Shown here in pieces: positions 8,654 to 16,125 of a stretch of 34,668 bases of DNA. The DNA is taken from positions 1 to 34,668 of the forward strand of contig NZ_ARXS01000039.1 in NCBI RefSeq assembly GCF_025532145.1, in the 5' to 3' direction. Numbering within the stretch: the stretch's first letter is position 1; the number at the start of each line of letters is the position of its first letter. Below the pieces are notes generated by a model, which did not search any database, was not told the DNA's origin, and worked only from the letters and a program-made list of their open reading frames with translations. A program made the position numbers and the translations under genes. This stretch comes from Alloalcanivorax balearicus MACL04 (lineage in GTDB: Bacteria > Pseudomonadota > Gammaproteobacteria > Pseudomonadales > Alcanivoracaceae).

Positions 8654-9751
8654 TTACCGCTCCGCCGCCAGTTCTATAGGCCGCTCCAGGGTGCCGTTGG
8701 CATCGTGCTTGGCGATGGCCGCGTCCACCAGCGCCTGCATCTTGGCGCCGTCGATGTTGGCCGGTTTGGCTACCCTTTCGATCCAGCCCTCCACCTGGGC
8801 CGGTTGGATCAAACCCTTGGCTTCGGCTTTTTCGGCATCGCTGAGCGAGGAGAATTTGGCGCCTTCCTTGAGCGCGGTTTTCACATACTCCCGGGAAGTA
8901 GCGCCGTAGATTTCGGTGTACTTGCCAGCGTAAATCTCTTCCACCAGCTCGTTGCAGATGCCCTGAACCTTGTCCGGCAGTTCGTTCCAGGTGCTCATGC
9001 TCATGATGGTGGCGGCGGGAGCATGAGGGCCGTCGCCCAGGTCGGTGAAATAGGGCGCGATCTCATGCAGTTTGTAAGCAATGGAGGTCATGAAATCGAA
9101 ACCGTAGACGCCGTCCAGAACACCCCGTTCCAGGGCGGTGTACACTTCCGGTGCCGCCATTGGCACGGCGGTGCCGCCGAGACGCTCGATCACTTCCGTG
9201 GCCACGCCGTAGCCGCGGATCCGTTTGCCCTTGATGTCCTCCAGGGAGCGGATCGGTTCGCGGGTCACCAGGGGGGCGTGATACCAGTTGGTCCAGTACA
9301 TCACCTTGGAGCGGTGCCGTTGCTCCCACTCCTGACGCAGCGGCTCGAACTGCTGGTACAGGTCGCGGCACACCAGCTGCAGGGCGTCGGCACGCTGCAT
9401 GCGGAAATACCAGTCCAGGCCCCGGGTCACCGGCAGTTCCGCCTGGTAGTAACCGGGGGAAATCAGCGACATTTCAGAAGTGGCGTCGCGGACCGCCGCC
9501 AGATGCTCGCCGACCTTGTTCAGCGATTGGGCCCAGAAACGGCGAATTTTCACCGCGTCGCCGGCGCGTTTTTCCAGTTCGTCGAGGAACCAGCTGTCCA
9601 GGCGCGAAGGGCCGGCGGTTTCGGAAATGTAGGTGTCGAACTTGATGCGGGTGGCGGACGCGGACCAGGCCGGTACCGACAAACCGCTCAGCATGCCGGC
9701 GCCGGCGAGAGCGGCGCTGCCTTTGAGGAAATCCCTTCTTTTTATTGTCAT
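8654..9751 (-). CDS. dctP: TRAP substrate-binding protein (DctP type) with a Tat signal
   Basis: The product is 365 aa. I chose ATG 9751 because AGGAGA precedes it and the protein then begins MTIKRRDFLKGSAALAGAGM, a twin-arginine signal (RRDFLKG). Export through Tat implies folding before export. The mature part shows the DctP pattern: SLEDIKGKRIRGYGVATEVI, then AVPMAAPEVYTALERGVLDG, including the conserved Arg that salt-bridges a ligand carboxylate in characterised DctP proteins. The substrate is therefore probably a carboxylate. Placement between an acyl-CoA ligase and dctQM suggests the imported acid is activated by that ligase. Its specificity cannot be read from the sequence. Confidence 0.93.
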   Translation of the reverse strand: MTIKRRDFLKGSAALAGAGMLSGLSVPAWSASATRIKFDTYISETAGPSRLDSWFLDELEKRAGDAVKIRRFWAQSLNKVGEHLAAVRDATSEMSLISPGYYQAELPVTRGLDWYFRMQRADALQLVCRDLYQQFEPLRQEWEQRHRSKVMYWTNWYHAPLVTREPIRSLEDIKGKRIRGYGVATEVIERLGGTAVPMAAPEVYTALERGVLDGVYGFDFMTSIAYKLHEIAPYFTDLGDGPHAPAATIMSMSTWNELPDKVQGICNELVEEIYAGKYTEIYGATSREYVKTALKEGAKFSSLSDAEKAEAKGLIQPAQVEGWIERVAKPANIDGAKMQALVDAAIAKHDANGTLERPIELAAER

Positions 9752-9807
9752 CACGTGTCTCCTGTTATTGTCTTGGTCAGTGTCATTGGGATTGTTTTTC
9801 TGTTGCT

Positions 9808-11328
9808 TCAGAGAGAAGCGGTGGCGCCGCTCTCTACTCGTTTGCGCAGCTCGGTCTTCAAAATTTTCCCGTAGCTGTTTTTCGGCAGGTCGTCGCAAAA
9901 GTAATATTTTTTGGGCTTTTTGAACGAGGCCATGCGTTGGCTGAACCATTGATTCAGGTCCTCGGCCTGGACGTCGTCGGCCACCACGAAGGCCACCACG
10001 ATTTCACCCCATTCCGGGTCCCGTTCACCGATCACTGATACCTCGCTGATGGCCGGGTGCCGCGCCAGTACCTCTTCCACCTCGCGTGGATAGATGTTGG
10101 TGCCACCGGAGATGATCACGTCCTTGGAGCGGTCGGTGAGGGTCAGAAAGCCCTGCTCATCGAGGAAGCCGATATCCCCGGTACGCAGCCATCCGTCCAC
10201 CAGGGTGTCGCGGCTGGCGTCTTCATTACGCCAGTAGCCCGCCATCACGGTGAGGCCGCGCACCACCACTTCACCGGGCTCGCCCGGGGGAAGGGGGCGC
10301 ATTTGCGCATCCACCACCTGCACGTCGACGCAGGATTGTGCTCGTCCGACGGAGGCCAGGTGGCGTTCCCAGTCGGGCGCCTCGTGGTCGGCGATGCGCC
10401 GCCGGTCCAGGGCGGTGATGGTCATCGGGCTTTCGCCCTGGCCGTAGATCTGGATGAAGCGCGGGCCGAGCACGGAAAGGGCTTCGCGAATGTCCGCGGT
10501 GTACATCGGCGCGCCGCCGTAGACCACGCTTTTCAGGCCTTCTCCGTGCTCGCCCTGGCGGCGCGCTTCCGCCACCATCCGCTTGACCATGGTCGGCGCC
10601 GCGAACAGTGATACCCGGTCGAGTCGCCGGGCCAGGTCCAGCACCTCGGCGGCATCGAAGCCTCGCGAGACCGGCAGGATATGGCGGGCGCCGGCGCGAA
10701 CGAAGATGAAGTTATACAGGCCGGCGCCGTGGGACATGGGCGCGGCGTAGAGCAGGGCGTCGTCCCCGGTTACCGGCTCCACATCCACCGGGTAGCACAG
10801 CGCCATGGCGACCAGGTTGCCGTGGGAGAGCATGACGCCTTTGGAGCGGCCGGTGGTGCCGGAGGTATAGAACAGCCAGGCCAGGTCATCGGCGCGGCGC
10901 GGATGCGGAGGTTGCGTGCGGGCCGTTGGCGTGCCGCTGGCAACCAGAGCGCTGGCGGCCAGCTCGACGCCGCTCTCCAGGGGCGAGTCCTGGAAAGTGC
11001 AGCCGTCGTCGGTAATCACCAGCTTGCTTTCCGCGTTACCAGCGATCCAGGCCGCTTCCGCGGCGTGCAGTTTGGCGTTCACGGGGACCGCCACGGCGCC
11101 GCTCCACCAGATGCCGTACATCAGTGGCAGGTAGTCCACGCTGTTTTTCATGAACAGCGCGACCCGGTCGCCGGGGACCACGCCATGGCGCTCCCGCAGC
11201 AGGCCGCCGACAGCGGCGGCGCTGTCGGCGAAGGTGCGGTAATCCGCCACCTGTTCGGCACCGTGAAACAGTGCCGGGCGTTGCGGGTGGCAGCGGGCCT
11301 GATCGTGCAGCCAGTTTGCGATATTCAT
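9808..11328 (-). CDS. AMP-forming acyl-CoA synthetase (class I adenylate-forming)
   Basis: The product is 506 aa. It has an ANL-superfamily fold with the P-loop YTSGTTGRSKG (residues 154-164), the core IYGQGESPMT, the hinge region GWLRTGDIGFLDEQGFLTLTDRSKDVIISGG, and the C-terminal LPKNSYGKILK carrying the catalytic Lys. It joins a carboxylic acid to CoA through an acyl-AMP intermediate. The ATG lies 6 bases after the thiolase stop, so the two are translationally coupled, and dctP follows 56 bp downstream. GQGESPMT resembles ligases acting on aromatic, branched or medium-chain acids more than classical FadD, but this is not decisive. In the operon it would activate the acid brought in by the TRAP system. 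Confidence 0.92.
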   Translation of the reverse strand: MNIANWLHDQARCHPQRPALFHGAEQVADYRTFADSAAAVGGLLRERHGVVPGDRVALFMKNSVDYLPLMYGIWWSGAVAVPVNAKLHAAEAAWIAGNAESKLVITDDGCTFQDSPLESGVELAASALVASGTPTARTQPPHPRRADDLAWLFYTSGTTGRSKGVMLSHGNLVAMALCYPVDVEPVTGDDALLYAAPMSHGAGLYNFIFVRAGARHILPVSRGFDAAEVLDLARRLDRVSLFAAPTMVKRMVAEARRQGEHGEGLKSVVYGGAPMYTADIREALSVLGPRFIQIYGQGESPMTITALDRRRIADHEAPDWERHLASVGRAQSCVDVQVVDAQMRPLPPGEPGEVVVRGLTVMAGYWRNEDASRDTLVDGWLRTGDIGFLDEQGFLTLTDRSKDVIISGGTNIYPREVEEVLARHPAISEVSVIGERDPEWGEIVVAFVVADDVQAEDLNQWFSQRMASFKKPKKYYFCDDLPKNSYGKILKTELRKRVESGATASL

Positions 11329-11334
11329 CGGTGA

Positions 11335-12519
11335 TCAGGCCCTCTTCGCCTGCAGCACCGAGGCGTAATTGGCCACGGCGGCACCGCCCATGTTGAAAAT
11401 CAGGCCGGTTTCGGCACCGGGACGGGCCCGTCCGACGGCCTGGCCGGTGAGCTGCCGGAACGCCAGGGCGTGCATGGAGACGCCGGTGGCGCCCACCGGA
11501 TGTCCCTTGGCCTTGAGCCCCCCGGACAGGTTGACCGGCAGACGGCCGTCGGCGAATACGGTGCCTTCCCCCAACGCGCGGGCACCCTGGCCCGCCGGGG
11601 CGAGTCCCATGGCTTCGTAGATCAACAGTTCAGCGATGGTGAAGCAGTCATGGACCTCGGCGAAATGCAGGTCCTCCAGGGTCACCCCGGCTTGCTGGTA
11701 AGCCTGGGACAAAGCCCGGCGCGGGCCCTCGAAGGCAAGGAAGTCGCGGCTGTTCATCGGCAGCAGATCGTTCACCTGCACCGCCGAGCGAATCGCCACC
11801 TGGCGAGGGAAGTCCCGGGCCCGCTCCGCTGAGGCGAGCACGATGGCGGCGGCGCCGTCGGTGATCAGCGAGCAGTCGGTGAGCCGAAGCGGGTCGGCGA
11901 TCATCGGGTTCTGTTCCGAGACGGTGTTGCACTCGTCGAAGCTGAGAGGCCGGTGCATCTGCGCCAGCGGGTTTTCCATGGCGTTGCCATGGTTCTTCTC
12001 GGCGATGCGGGCCATGGCCGCCAGCGGATCGCCGTAACGCTCCTGGTAGGCGCGGGCGGCGACGCCGAATACCTGCGGAAAACTGAGCCCGGCTTCGCGC
12101 GGGTCGTTCTGATAGCCGGCGCCGGCCAGGGCGCGGGTGACATCGGCGGTGCTGTTGGCGGTCATCTTCTCCGCGCCCACCACCAGTACCAGGTCGGCGG
12201 CGCCGGAACGGATCGCGTTGATACCGGCGAACACCGCCGCGGCGCCGGAGGCGCAGGCGTTTTCGCAGCGGCTGGCGGGAGTGAAGCGCAGTCCGGGATC
12301 CGCCTGCAATACCAGCGAGGCGGGGAAGCCATCCGGGACCATGCCGGAATTGAAATGGCCGAGGAAAATCTGATCGATGTCGTTGGCGTCCACCTGGGCG
12401 TCGTCAAGTGCCTCGCGGCTGGCTTCGACGATCAGGTCTTCCAGGGTGGTGTCGTTGAGGCGGCCGAAGCGAGTGTGACCGCTGGCGACAATGGAGACGG
12501 AGTGGTCCTGCTGAGTCAT
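11335..12519 (-). CDS. SCP2-type thiolase (acetyl-CoA C-acyltransferase family)
   Basis: The product is 394 aa. Catalytic Cys89 lies in CENACASGAAAV. The second active-site block is EVHDCFTIAELL, and the C-terminal loop is GGLKAKGHPVGATG. The HDCFTIAE block and the single-Cys, GHPVGATG ending are features of the SCP-x/nonspecific lipid-transfer branch, whose members cleave branched or bulky 3-ketoacyl-CoA as well as act in sterol side-chain oxidation. It is the first gene of the minus-strand operon, so it would cleave the chain end of an activated acid into a shortened acyl-CoA plus acetyl- or propionyl-CoA. No hydratase or acyl-CoA dehydrogenase lies next to it, so those steps must be supplied elsewhere. 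Confidence 0.9.
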   Translation of the reverse strand: MTQQDHSVSIVASGHTRFGRLNDTTLEDLIVEASREALDDAQVDANDIDQIFLGHFNSGMVPDGFPASLVLQADPGLRFTPASRCENACASGAAAVFAGINAIRSGAADLVLVVGAEKMTANSTADVTRALAGAGYQNDPREAGLSFPQVFGVAARAYQERYGDPLAAMARIAEKNHGNAMENPLAQMHRPLSFDECNTVSEQNPMIADPLRLTDCSLITDGAAAIVLASAERARDFPRQVAIRSAVQVNDLLPMNSRDFLAFEGPRRALSQAYQQAGVTLEDLHFAEVHDCFTIAELLIYEAMGLAPAGQGARALGEGTVFADGRLPVNLSGGLKAKGHPVGATGVSMHALAFRQLTGQAVGRARPGAETGLIFNMGGAAVANYASVLQAKRA

Positions 12520-12565
12520 GAGGCACCTGTGTTGTTTTTGTTCGCGGGGGTCGCGGTACCGGCAC

Positions 12566-12593
12566 TTGCCAGACCGCTGGTTCTATTTACAAT
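12566..12593 (+). promoter_or_regulatory. Possible sigma-70 promoter for the PAS-LuxR gene in a divergent intergenic region
   Basis: TTGCCA (12566-12571), a 16-bp spacer and TACAAT (12588-12593) make a plausible -35/-10 pair about 90 bp ahead of the regulator start. The 164-bp interval also serves the divergent thiolase operon and includes ACTACGTACATGA (about 12630), a partial dyad that could be a regulator site. No transcription data support either. Confidence 0.35.
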
Positions 12594-12683
12594 GTGGTCC
12601 ATTCCCGTCCCGTACCGCTATTCGTGCAACTACGTACATGACTAAGAGTGCCTTCCGGGGACCTGACTGCGAGAGGTGTCGCG

Positions 12684-13247
12684 ATGCACGATTCCGTCAC
12701 CAGCGAGGATCTGGAACGTCTGGCTTTCCGGGTTTCGCCGGCGCCCCAGGTGATTACCCGGCAGCGGGCCATGCTGGATTTCAATGAAGCGTTCAACGCC
12801 TTGTTCGGTTATTCCCGGGAACAACTGCTGGGCCAGCTGATCCTCCGTTTGTACCCCTCCATGGCGGATTTTCAGGCCATCGGCGATCGCTGTCTGAGCT
12901 GGTTGCAGCGCAACCGTTCCTACTCCGATGAACGCTTCATGCAGCACCGTTCCGGTGAGGTGTTCTGGGCCCGCGCCAACGGCTACACGTTGACGCCGGA
13001 GTCGCCCTTCGAGCTGATGGTGTGGCACTTCGAACGCATCGATAACCCGATCCAGGCGACGGTGAAACTGACGCCCAGGGAACGGCAGATTTCCGCCTAT
13101 ATCGTCAATGGACTCACTTGTAAGGAGATCGGCCGCAAGCTGGGTATTTCCCATCGCACGGTGGAAGTCCACCGTGGCCGCCTGATGAAGAAACTGGAAG
13201 CGAAGAACACCGCCGAGCTGGTATCGAAAATCATCGTTTTGAGATAG
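12684..13247 (+). CDS. PAS-domain LuxR/FixJ-type transcriptional regulator
   Basis: The product is 187 aa. I chose ATG 12684 (AGAGG a few bases upstream) over GTG 12648, which has no site. The N-terminal half is a PAS/PAC-like sensor (LDFNEAFNALFGYSREQLLG near the start, then RNRSYSDERFMQHRSGEVFWAR). The C-terminal half is a LuxR helix-turn-helix reading LTPRERQISAYIVNGLTCKE followed by IGRKLGISHRTVEVHRGRLM. It has no receiver domain, so it probably senses a ligand directly through PAS. Its divergent position next to the thiolase-ligase-TRAP operon makes that operon its likeliest target. The ligand may be the imported acid or its CoA ester; both are inference. Confidence 0.88.
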   Translation: MHDSVTSEDLERLAFRVSPAPQVITRQRAMLDFNEAFNALFGYSREQLLGQLILRLYPSMADFQAIGDRCLSWLQRNRSYSDERFMQHRSGEVFWARANGYTLTPESPFELMVWHFERIDNPIQATVKLTPRERQISAYIVNGLTCKEIGRKLGISHRTVEVHRGRLMKKLEAKNTAELVSKIIVLR

Positions 13248-13313
13248 CCGTGGATGTCGATCCGGCGCGTGCCGGTTCGACCGGATCAGGAAAGCCCTCA
13301 AAAGGAGATAACG

Positions 13314-13670
13314 ATGAACTACGTGGACGGTTTCTTACTGCCTTTACCGAAAGAGAACCTGGACGCTTATCTGGAGATGTCCCGCAAGGCCGGAGAAGTG
13401 TGGAAGGAATACGGCGCCATCGATTACGTGGAATGCGTGGCCGATGACGTGCCGGACGGCAAAGTCACCTCCTTTCCCATGAGCGTCAAACTGGAGCCCG
13501 GAGAAGTGGTGGTGTTCTCCTGGATCACCTACGCCTCGCGGGAGGAGCGGGATCGCATCAATGAACAGGTCATGAAGGATCCACGCATCGCCGGCATGGA
13601 TCCGGCCACCATGCCCTTCGATGGCAAGCGGATGATGTGGGGCGGATTCCGGCCGGTATTGAGTCTTTAA
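13314..13670 (+). CDS. DUF1428 protein (dimeric alpha/beta barrel, uncharacterised)
   Basis: The product is 118 aa. AAGGAG at 13302-13307 fixes ATG 13314. The protein reads MNYVDGFLLPLPKENLDAYL at the start, then WKEYGAIDYVECVADDVPDG, FSWITYASREERD and MPFDGKRMMWGGFRPV at the end. This is the complete DUF1428 (YbaA-like) pattern, whose structures belong to the dimeric alpha/beta-barrel group. The function is unknown. It is downstream of the PAS-LuxR gene on the same strand with a 66-bp gap. It converges with the Na/Pi gene, the two stops lying 3 bp apart, so no terminator fits between them. Confidence 0.9.
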   Translation: MNYVDGFLLPLPKENLDAYLEMSRKAGEVWKEYGAIDYVECVADDVPDGKVTSFPMSVKLEPGEVVVFSWITYASREERDRINEQVMKDPRIAGMDPATMPFDGKRMMWGGFRPVLSL

Positions 13671-13673
13671 GAT

Positions 13674-15305
13674 TTAAGAGCGGGACTCACCGGTCGGCCG
13701 CTCCTTGTCCACCGGTTTCAGTGTGGCGGCGCAGAACAGGGAATTGAGCCGCTTCATATCGCCCAGCAGATCCAGGTGCAGGGAACTGGTTTCCAGGCTC
13801 TGTACGACCTGATGGCGCAGCCGTTCCAGATGGGCGTGCGCCAGTTGTCGCTGGCGTGCCTGAAAACGGCTTTTTTCTTCCAGCAGGCGGCGGATGCTGT
13901 CCTCATCGTCGTTGAGGAACACCGACAGGCCCAGACGCAGGTTCGCCCGCAGCCGTTCGTGCAGCTCCAACAGCTCCTGCAGGCCACTTCGGGAGAACGA
14001 GCGGCGCCGGGCGGTCTTGCGATCACGGACTTTCTCCATCATGCGCTCGATCAGATCACCGGCCTGCTCCAGGCCGATACTCATCTCCAGCACCTGGCTC
14101 CAGCGCCGCTGGCTGTCCGGGCTCAACCGCTCCCGGGGAAGCCGTGCCAGGTACAGCTTGATCGCGGTGTGCAGGCTGTCCAGTTGGTCGTCCAACGGTT
14201 CCGGCGGGGCCTTGGGCCGAGTGGTTTCGCGGCGCATGGCGTTTCCCAACTCGTCCAGCATGGTTTCCACCAGGTCTCCCATGGCCAGCACCTCGCGGCT
14301 GGCGTTGGCCAGCGCCAGGGCCGGCTGATCAAGGGCCTGCGGGTCCAGATGGCGAGGCCCCTGGCGCGGCTCGGGCGTGGCCGGATCCGGCAGCAATAGC
14401 CGGCACAGACGGGCCATCGGCACGGTCAGCGGGAGCATGGTCAGGCAGCGGCCGCCGTTGTAGGCCAGATAGAAGCCGATCACCAGATCCTGGGGAGCGA
14501 AGGACAGGGTGGCCAGCCAGCGCGCGGTGAGATCGACGAAGGGCAGCATCAGAATCAGCCCGGCCAGTTTGAACAGCAGGCTGCCCAGGGCCACGCGGCG
14601 TCCGGCGGTGTGGTAAAAGCCGCTGTTAAGGAAAGCCAGCACGCCGCTGCCCACGGTGGCGCCCATCACCAGACACAGCGCCACCGGCAGCGACAGGACA
14701 CCGGCCGCGCTCAGGGTGGCGGTGAGCAGGACCGCCGCCAGGCTGGAATAGGTCAACATGGCGAACAGCGCGCCGACTACCGCGTCCAGTAGTAGATCAC
14801 CAGTGAGAGACTCGAACAGAACGCGTACGCCGCGAGCCTCGGTCACCGGCGCCATGGCCTCGATGATCAGCGTCAGGGCCAGCAACATCAGGCCCAATCC
14901 CAGCGCCACCCGCGCCAGCTGCCCCGCCTTGCTTTGCTTGCGGGACAGGAACAGCGGAACGCCGACGATCAGCAGCAGCGGGGACAGCCAGGACAGATCC
15001 AGCGTGAGCACGCGAGCCATCAGGGCGGTGCCCAGATCGGCGCCAAGCAGAATTGCCAGACCGGTGGCGAGGGGCATCAGGCCGTCGGCGACAAAGCCGC
15101 TGACCAGCAACGCGGTGGCGTTGCTGCTTTGCACCAGCGCGGTGACCCCCGTGCCGGCGGCGAAGGCCAGCAGCCGACGATCCAGATAGTGACTCAGCCA
15201 ATGGCGCAGACGGGCTCCGTAGACCCGCAGCACACCGGTGCGCACGATATGCGTGCCCCACACCAGCAACGCCACGGCGGCCATCAGATGCAGCAGAACC
15301 TGCAT
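13674..15305 (-). CDS. Na+/phosphate cotransporter-like protein with PhoU-like C-terminal domain
   Basis: The product is 543 aa. ATG 15305 has GGGAGG just ahead of it. The N-terminal two-thirds form a multi-helix membrane domain with the paired QSS/YSS repeat typical of NptA/SLC34-type carriers: GVTALVQSSNATALLVSGF and MLTYSSLAAVLLTATLSAAG, with GADLGTALMARVL after the first. The C-terminal third is cytoplasmic and helical (SIGLEQAGDLIERMMEKVRD and following), resembling PhoU. The protein would import phosphate with sodium, or export it, with the PhoU-like part as a regulator. The direction cannot be inferred. It converges on the DUF1428 gene and is read divergently from yqiA. Confidence 0.88.
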   Translation of the reverse strand: MQVLLHLMAAVALLVWGTHIVRTGVLRVYGARLRHWLSHYLDRRLLAFAAGTGVTALVQSSNATALLVSGFVADGLMPLATGLAILLGADLGTALMARVLTLDLSWLSPLLLIVGVPLFLSRKQSKAGQLARVALGLGLMLLALTLIIEAMAPVTEARGVRVLFESLTGDLLLDAVVGALFAMLTYSSLAAVLLTATLSAAGVLSLPVALCLVMGATVGSGVLAFLNSGFYHTAGRRVALGSLLFKLAGLILMLPFVDLTARWLATLSFAPQDLVIGFYLAYNGGRCLTMLPLTVPMARLCRLLLPDPATPEPRQGPRHLDPQALDQPALALANASREVLAMGDLVETMLDELGNAMRRETTRPKAPPEPLDDQLDSLHTAIKLYLARLPRERLSPDSQRRWSQVLEMSIGLEQAGDLIERMMEKVRDRKTARRRSFSRSGLQELLELHERLRANLRLGLSVFLNDDEDSIRRLLEEKSRFQARQRQLAHAHLERLRHQVVQSLETSSLHLDLLGDMKRLNSLFCAATLKPVDKERPTGESRS

Positions 15306-15473
15306 GGCGACCCTCCCGGTCACGCCGTCGTGGGACGGTGGCTTTTGTTATATCACGGTTGTTCCCCGGGTGCTTGACGCTGACTGGCAAACTCGGGAGC
15401 CTTGAGCCTGGTTCGGCTCGGCGGGTGGTGTTCGTGCCGGCCCGATGTAAAACATCATGAATGGCTGAAGACC

Positions 15474-16064
15474 ATGACCGAAACCTCATTGATCTACATT
15501 CACGGCTTCAACAGCTCGCCGCGGTCCCATAAAGCAGGGCTGTTGCGGCAGGTGTTCGAGGCCGCCGGCGCCGGGCACCGCCTGCATATCCCGGCTCTGG
15601 AGCCCCAGCCCAAGCGGGCCATGGCCGCGCTGGAGGCGGAAATCGCCGGTGCCGGCCCGGTGGCCCTGCTGGGGTCGTCCCTGGGTGGTTTCTATGCCAC
15701 CTGGCTGGCGGAGCACCACGATTTGCCCGCGGTACTGGTGAATCCGGCGGTTCGCCCCTGGGCACTACTGGACAAATACACAGGTATCAATCATAACTAT
15801 CACACCGGCCAGGCCTATGACTTTGATCCGGCCTGGCTGGATGAACTCAAGCGCTACGAGGTACCGGAGGTCAGCAAGCCCGAGCGCATGCTGCTGCTGA
15901 CACAAACCGGGGATGAGTCCCTGGATTGGACCGACGGCTGGGAATACTATGCCGACTGCCATCGCTACTGCGGGTTGGGCGGCAGCCACGGGTTCGATGA
16001 CTTCGATGCCTTTATTCCGTTAGTGTTGCGCTTTTGTGGAATTCGCCTGACGTCCGGCCTGTGA
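15474..16064 (+). CDS. yqiA: YqiA-type alpha/beta-hydrolase esterase
   Basis: The product is 196 aa, the usual size of YqiA. It starts LIYIHGFNSSPRSHKAGLLR. The nucleophile motif is GSSLGG with Ser68, followed by YATWLAEHHDLPAVLVNPAV. The acid block is LLLTQTGDESLDW and the His is in GLGGSHGFDDF, completing a Ser/Asp/His triad. In E. coli YqiA is an esterase of unclear physiological substrate encoded immediately before parE, and the same order is kept here (gap 61 bp), supporting the name. A weak GAAG precedes ATG 15474; no better start is seen. Confidence 0.92.
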   Translation: MTETSLIYIHGFNSSPRSHKAGLLRQVFEAAGAGHRLHIPALEPQPKRAMAALEAEIAGAGPVALLGSSLGGFYATWLAEHHDLPAVLVNPAVRPWALLDKYTGINHNYHTGQAYDFDPAWLDELKRYEVPEVSKPERMLLLTQTGDESLDWTDGWEYYADCHRYCGLGGSHGFDDFDAFIPLVLRFCGIRLTSGL

Positions 16065-16125
16065 CGTCCGGTACCGCCCGGCGGGTCTGTCCGAATGCCG
16101 GGCCGTTGACTGTTTTCAGGGATCT

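Noticed and set aside
7784-9874. Long open frame on the plus strand (696 codons) across the TRAP genes
   Set aside because: It is antisense to DctM, DctQ and DctP, all with clear family motifs; its Gly/His/Gln-rich product is typical of the reverse frame.
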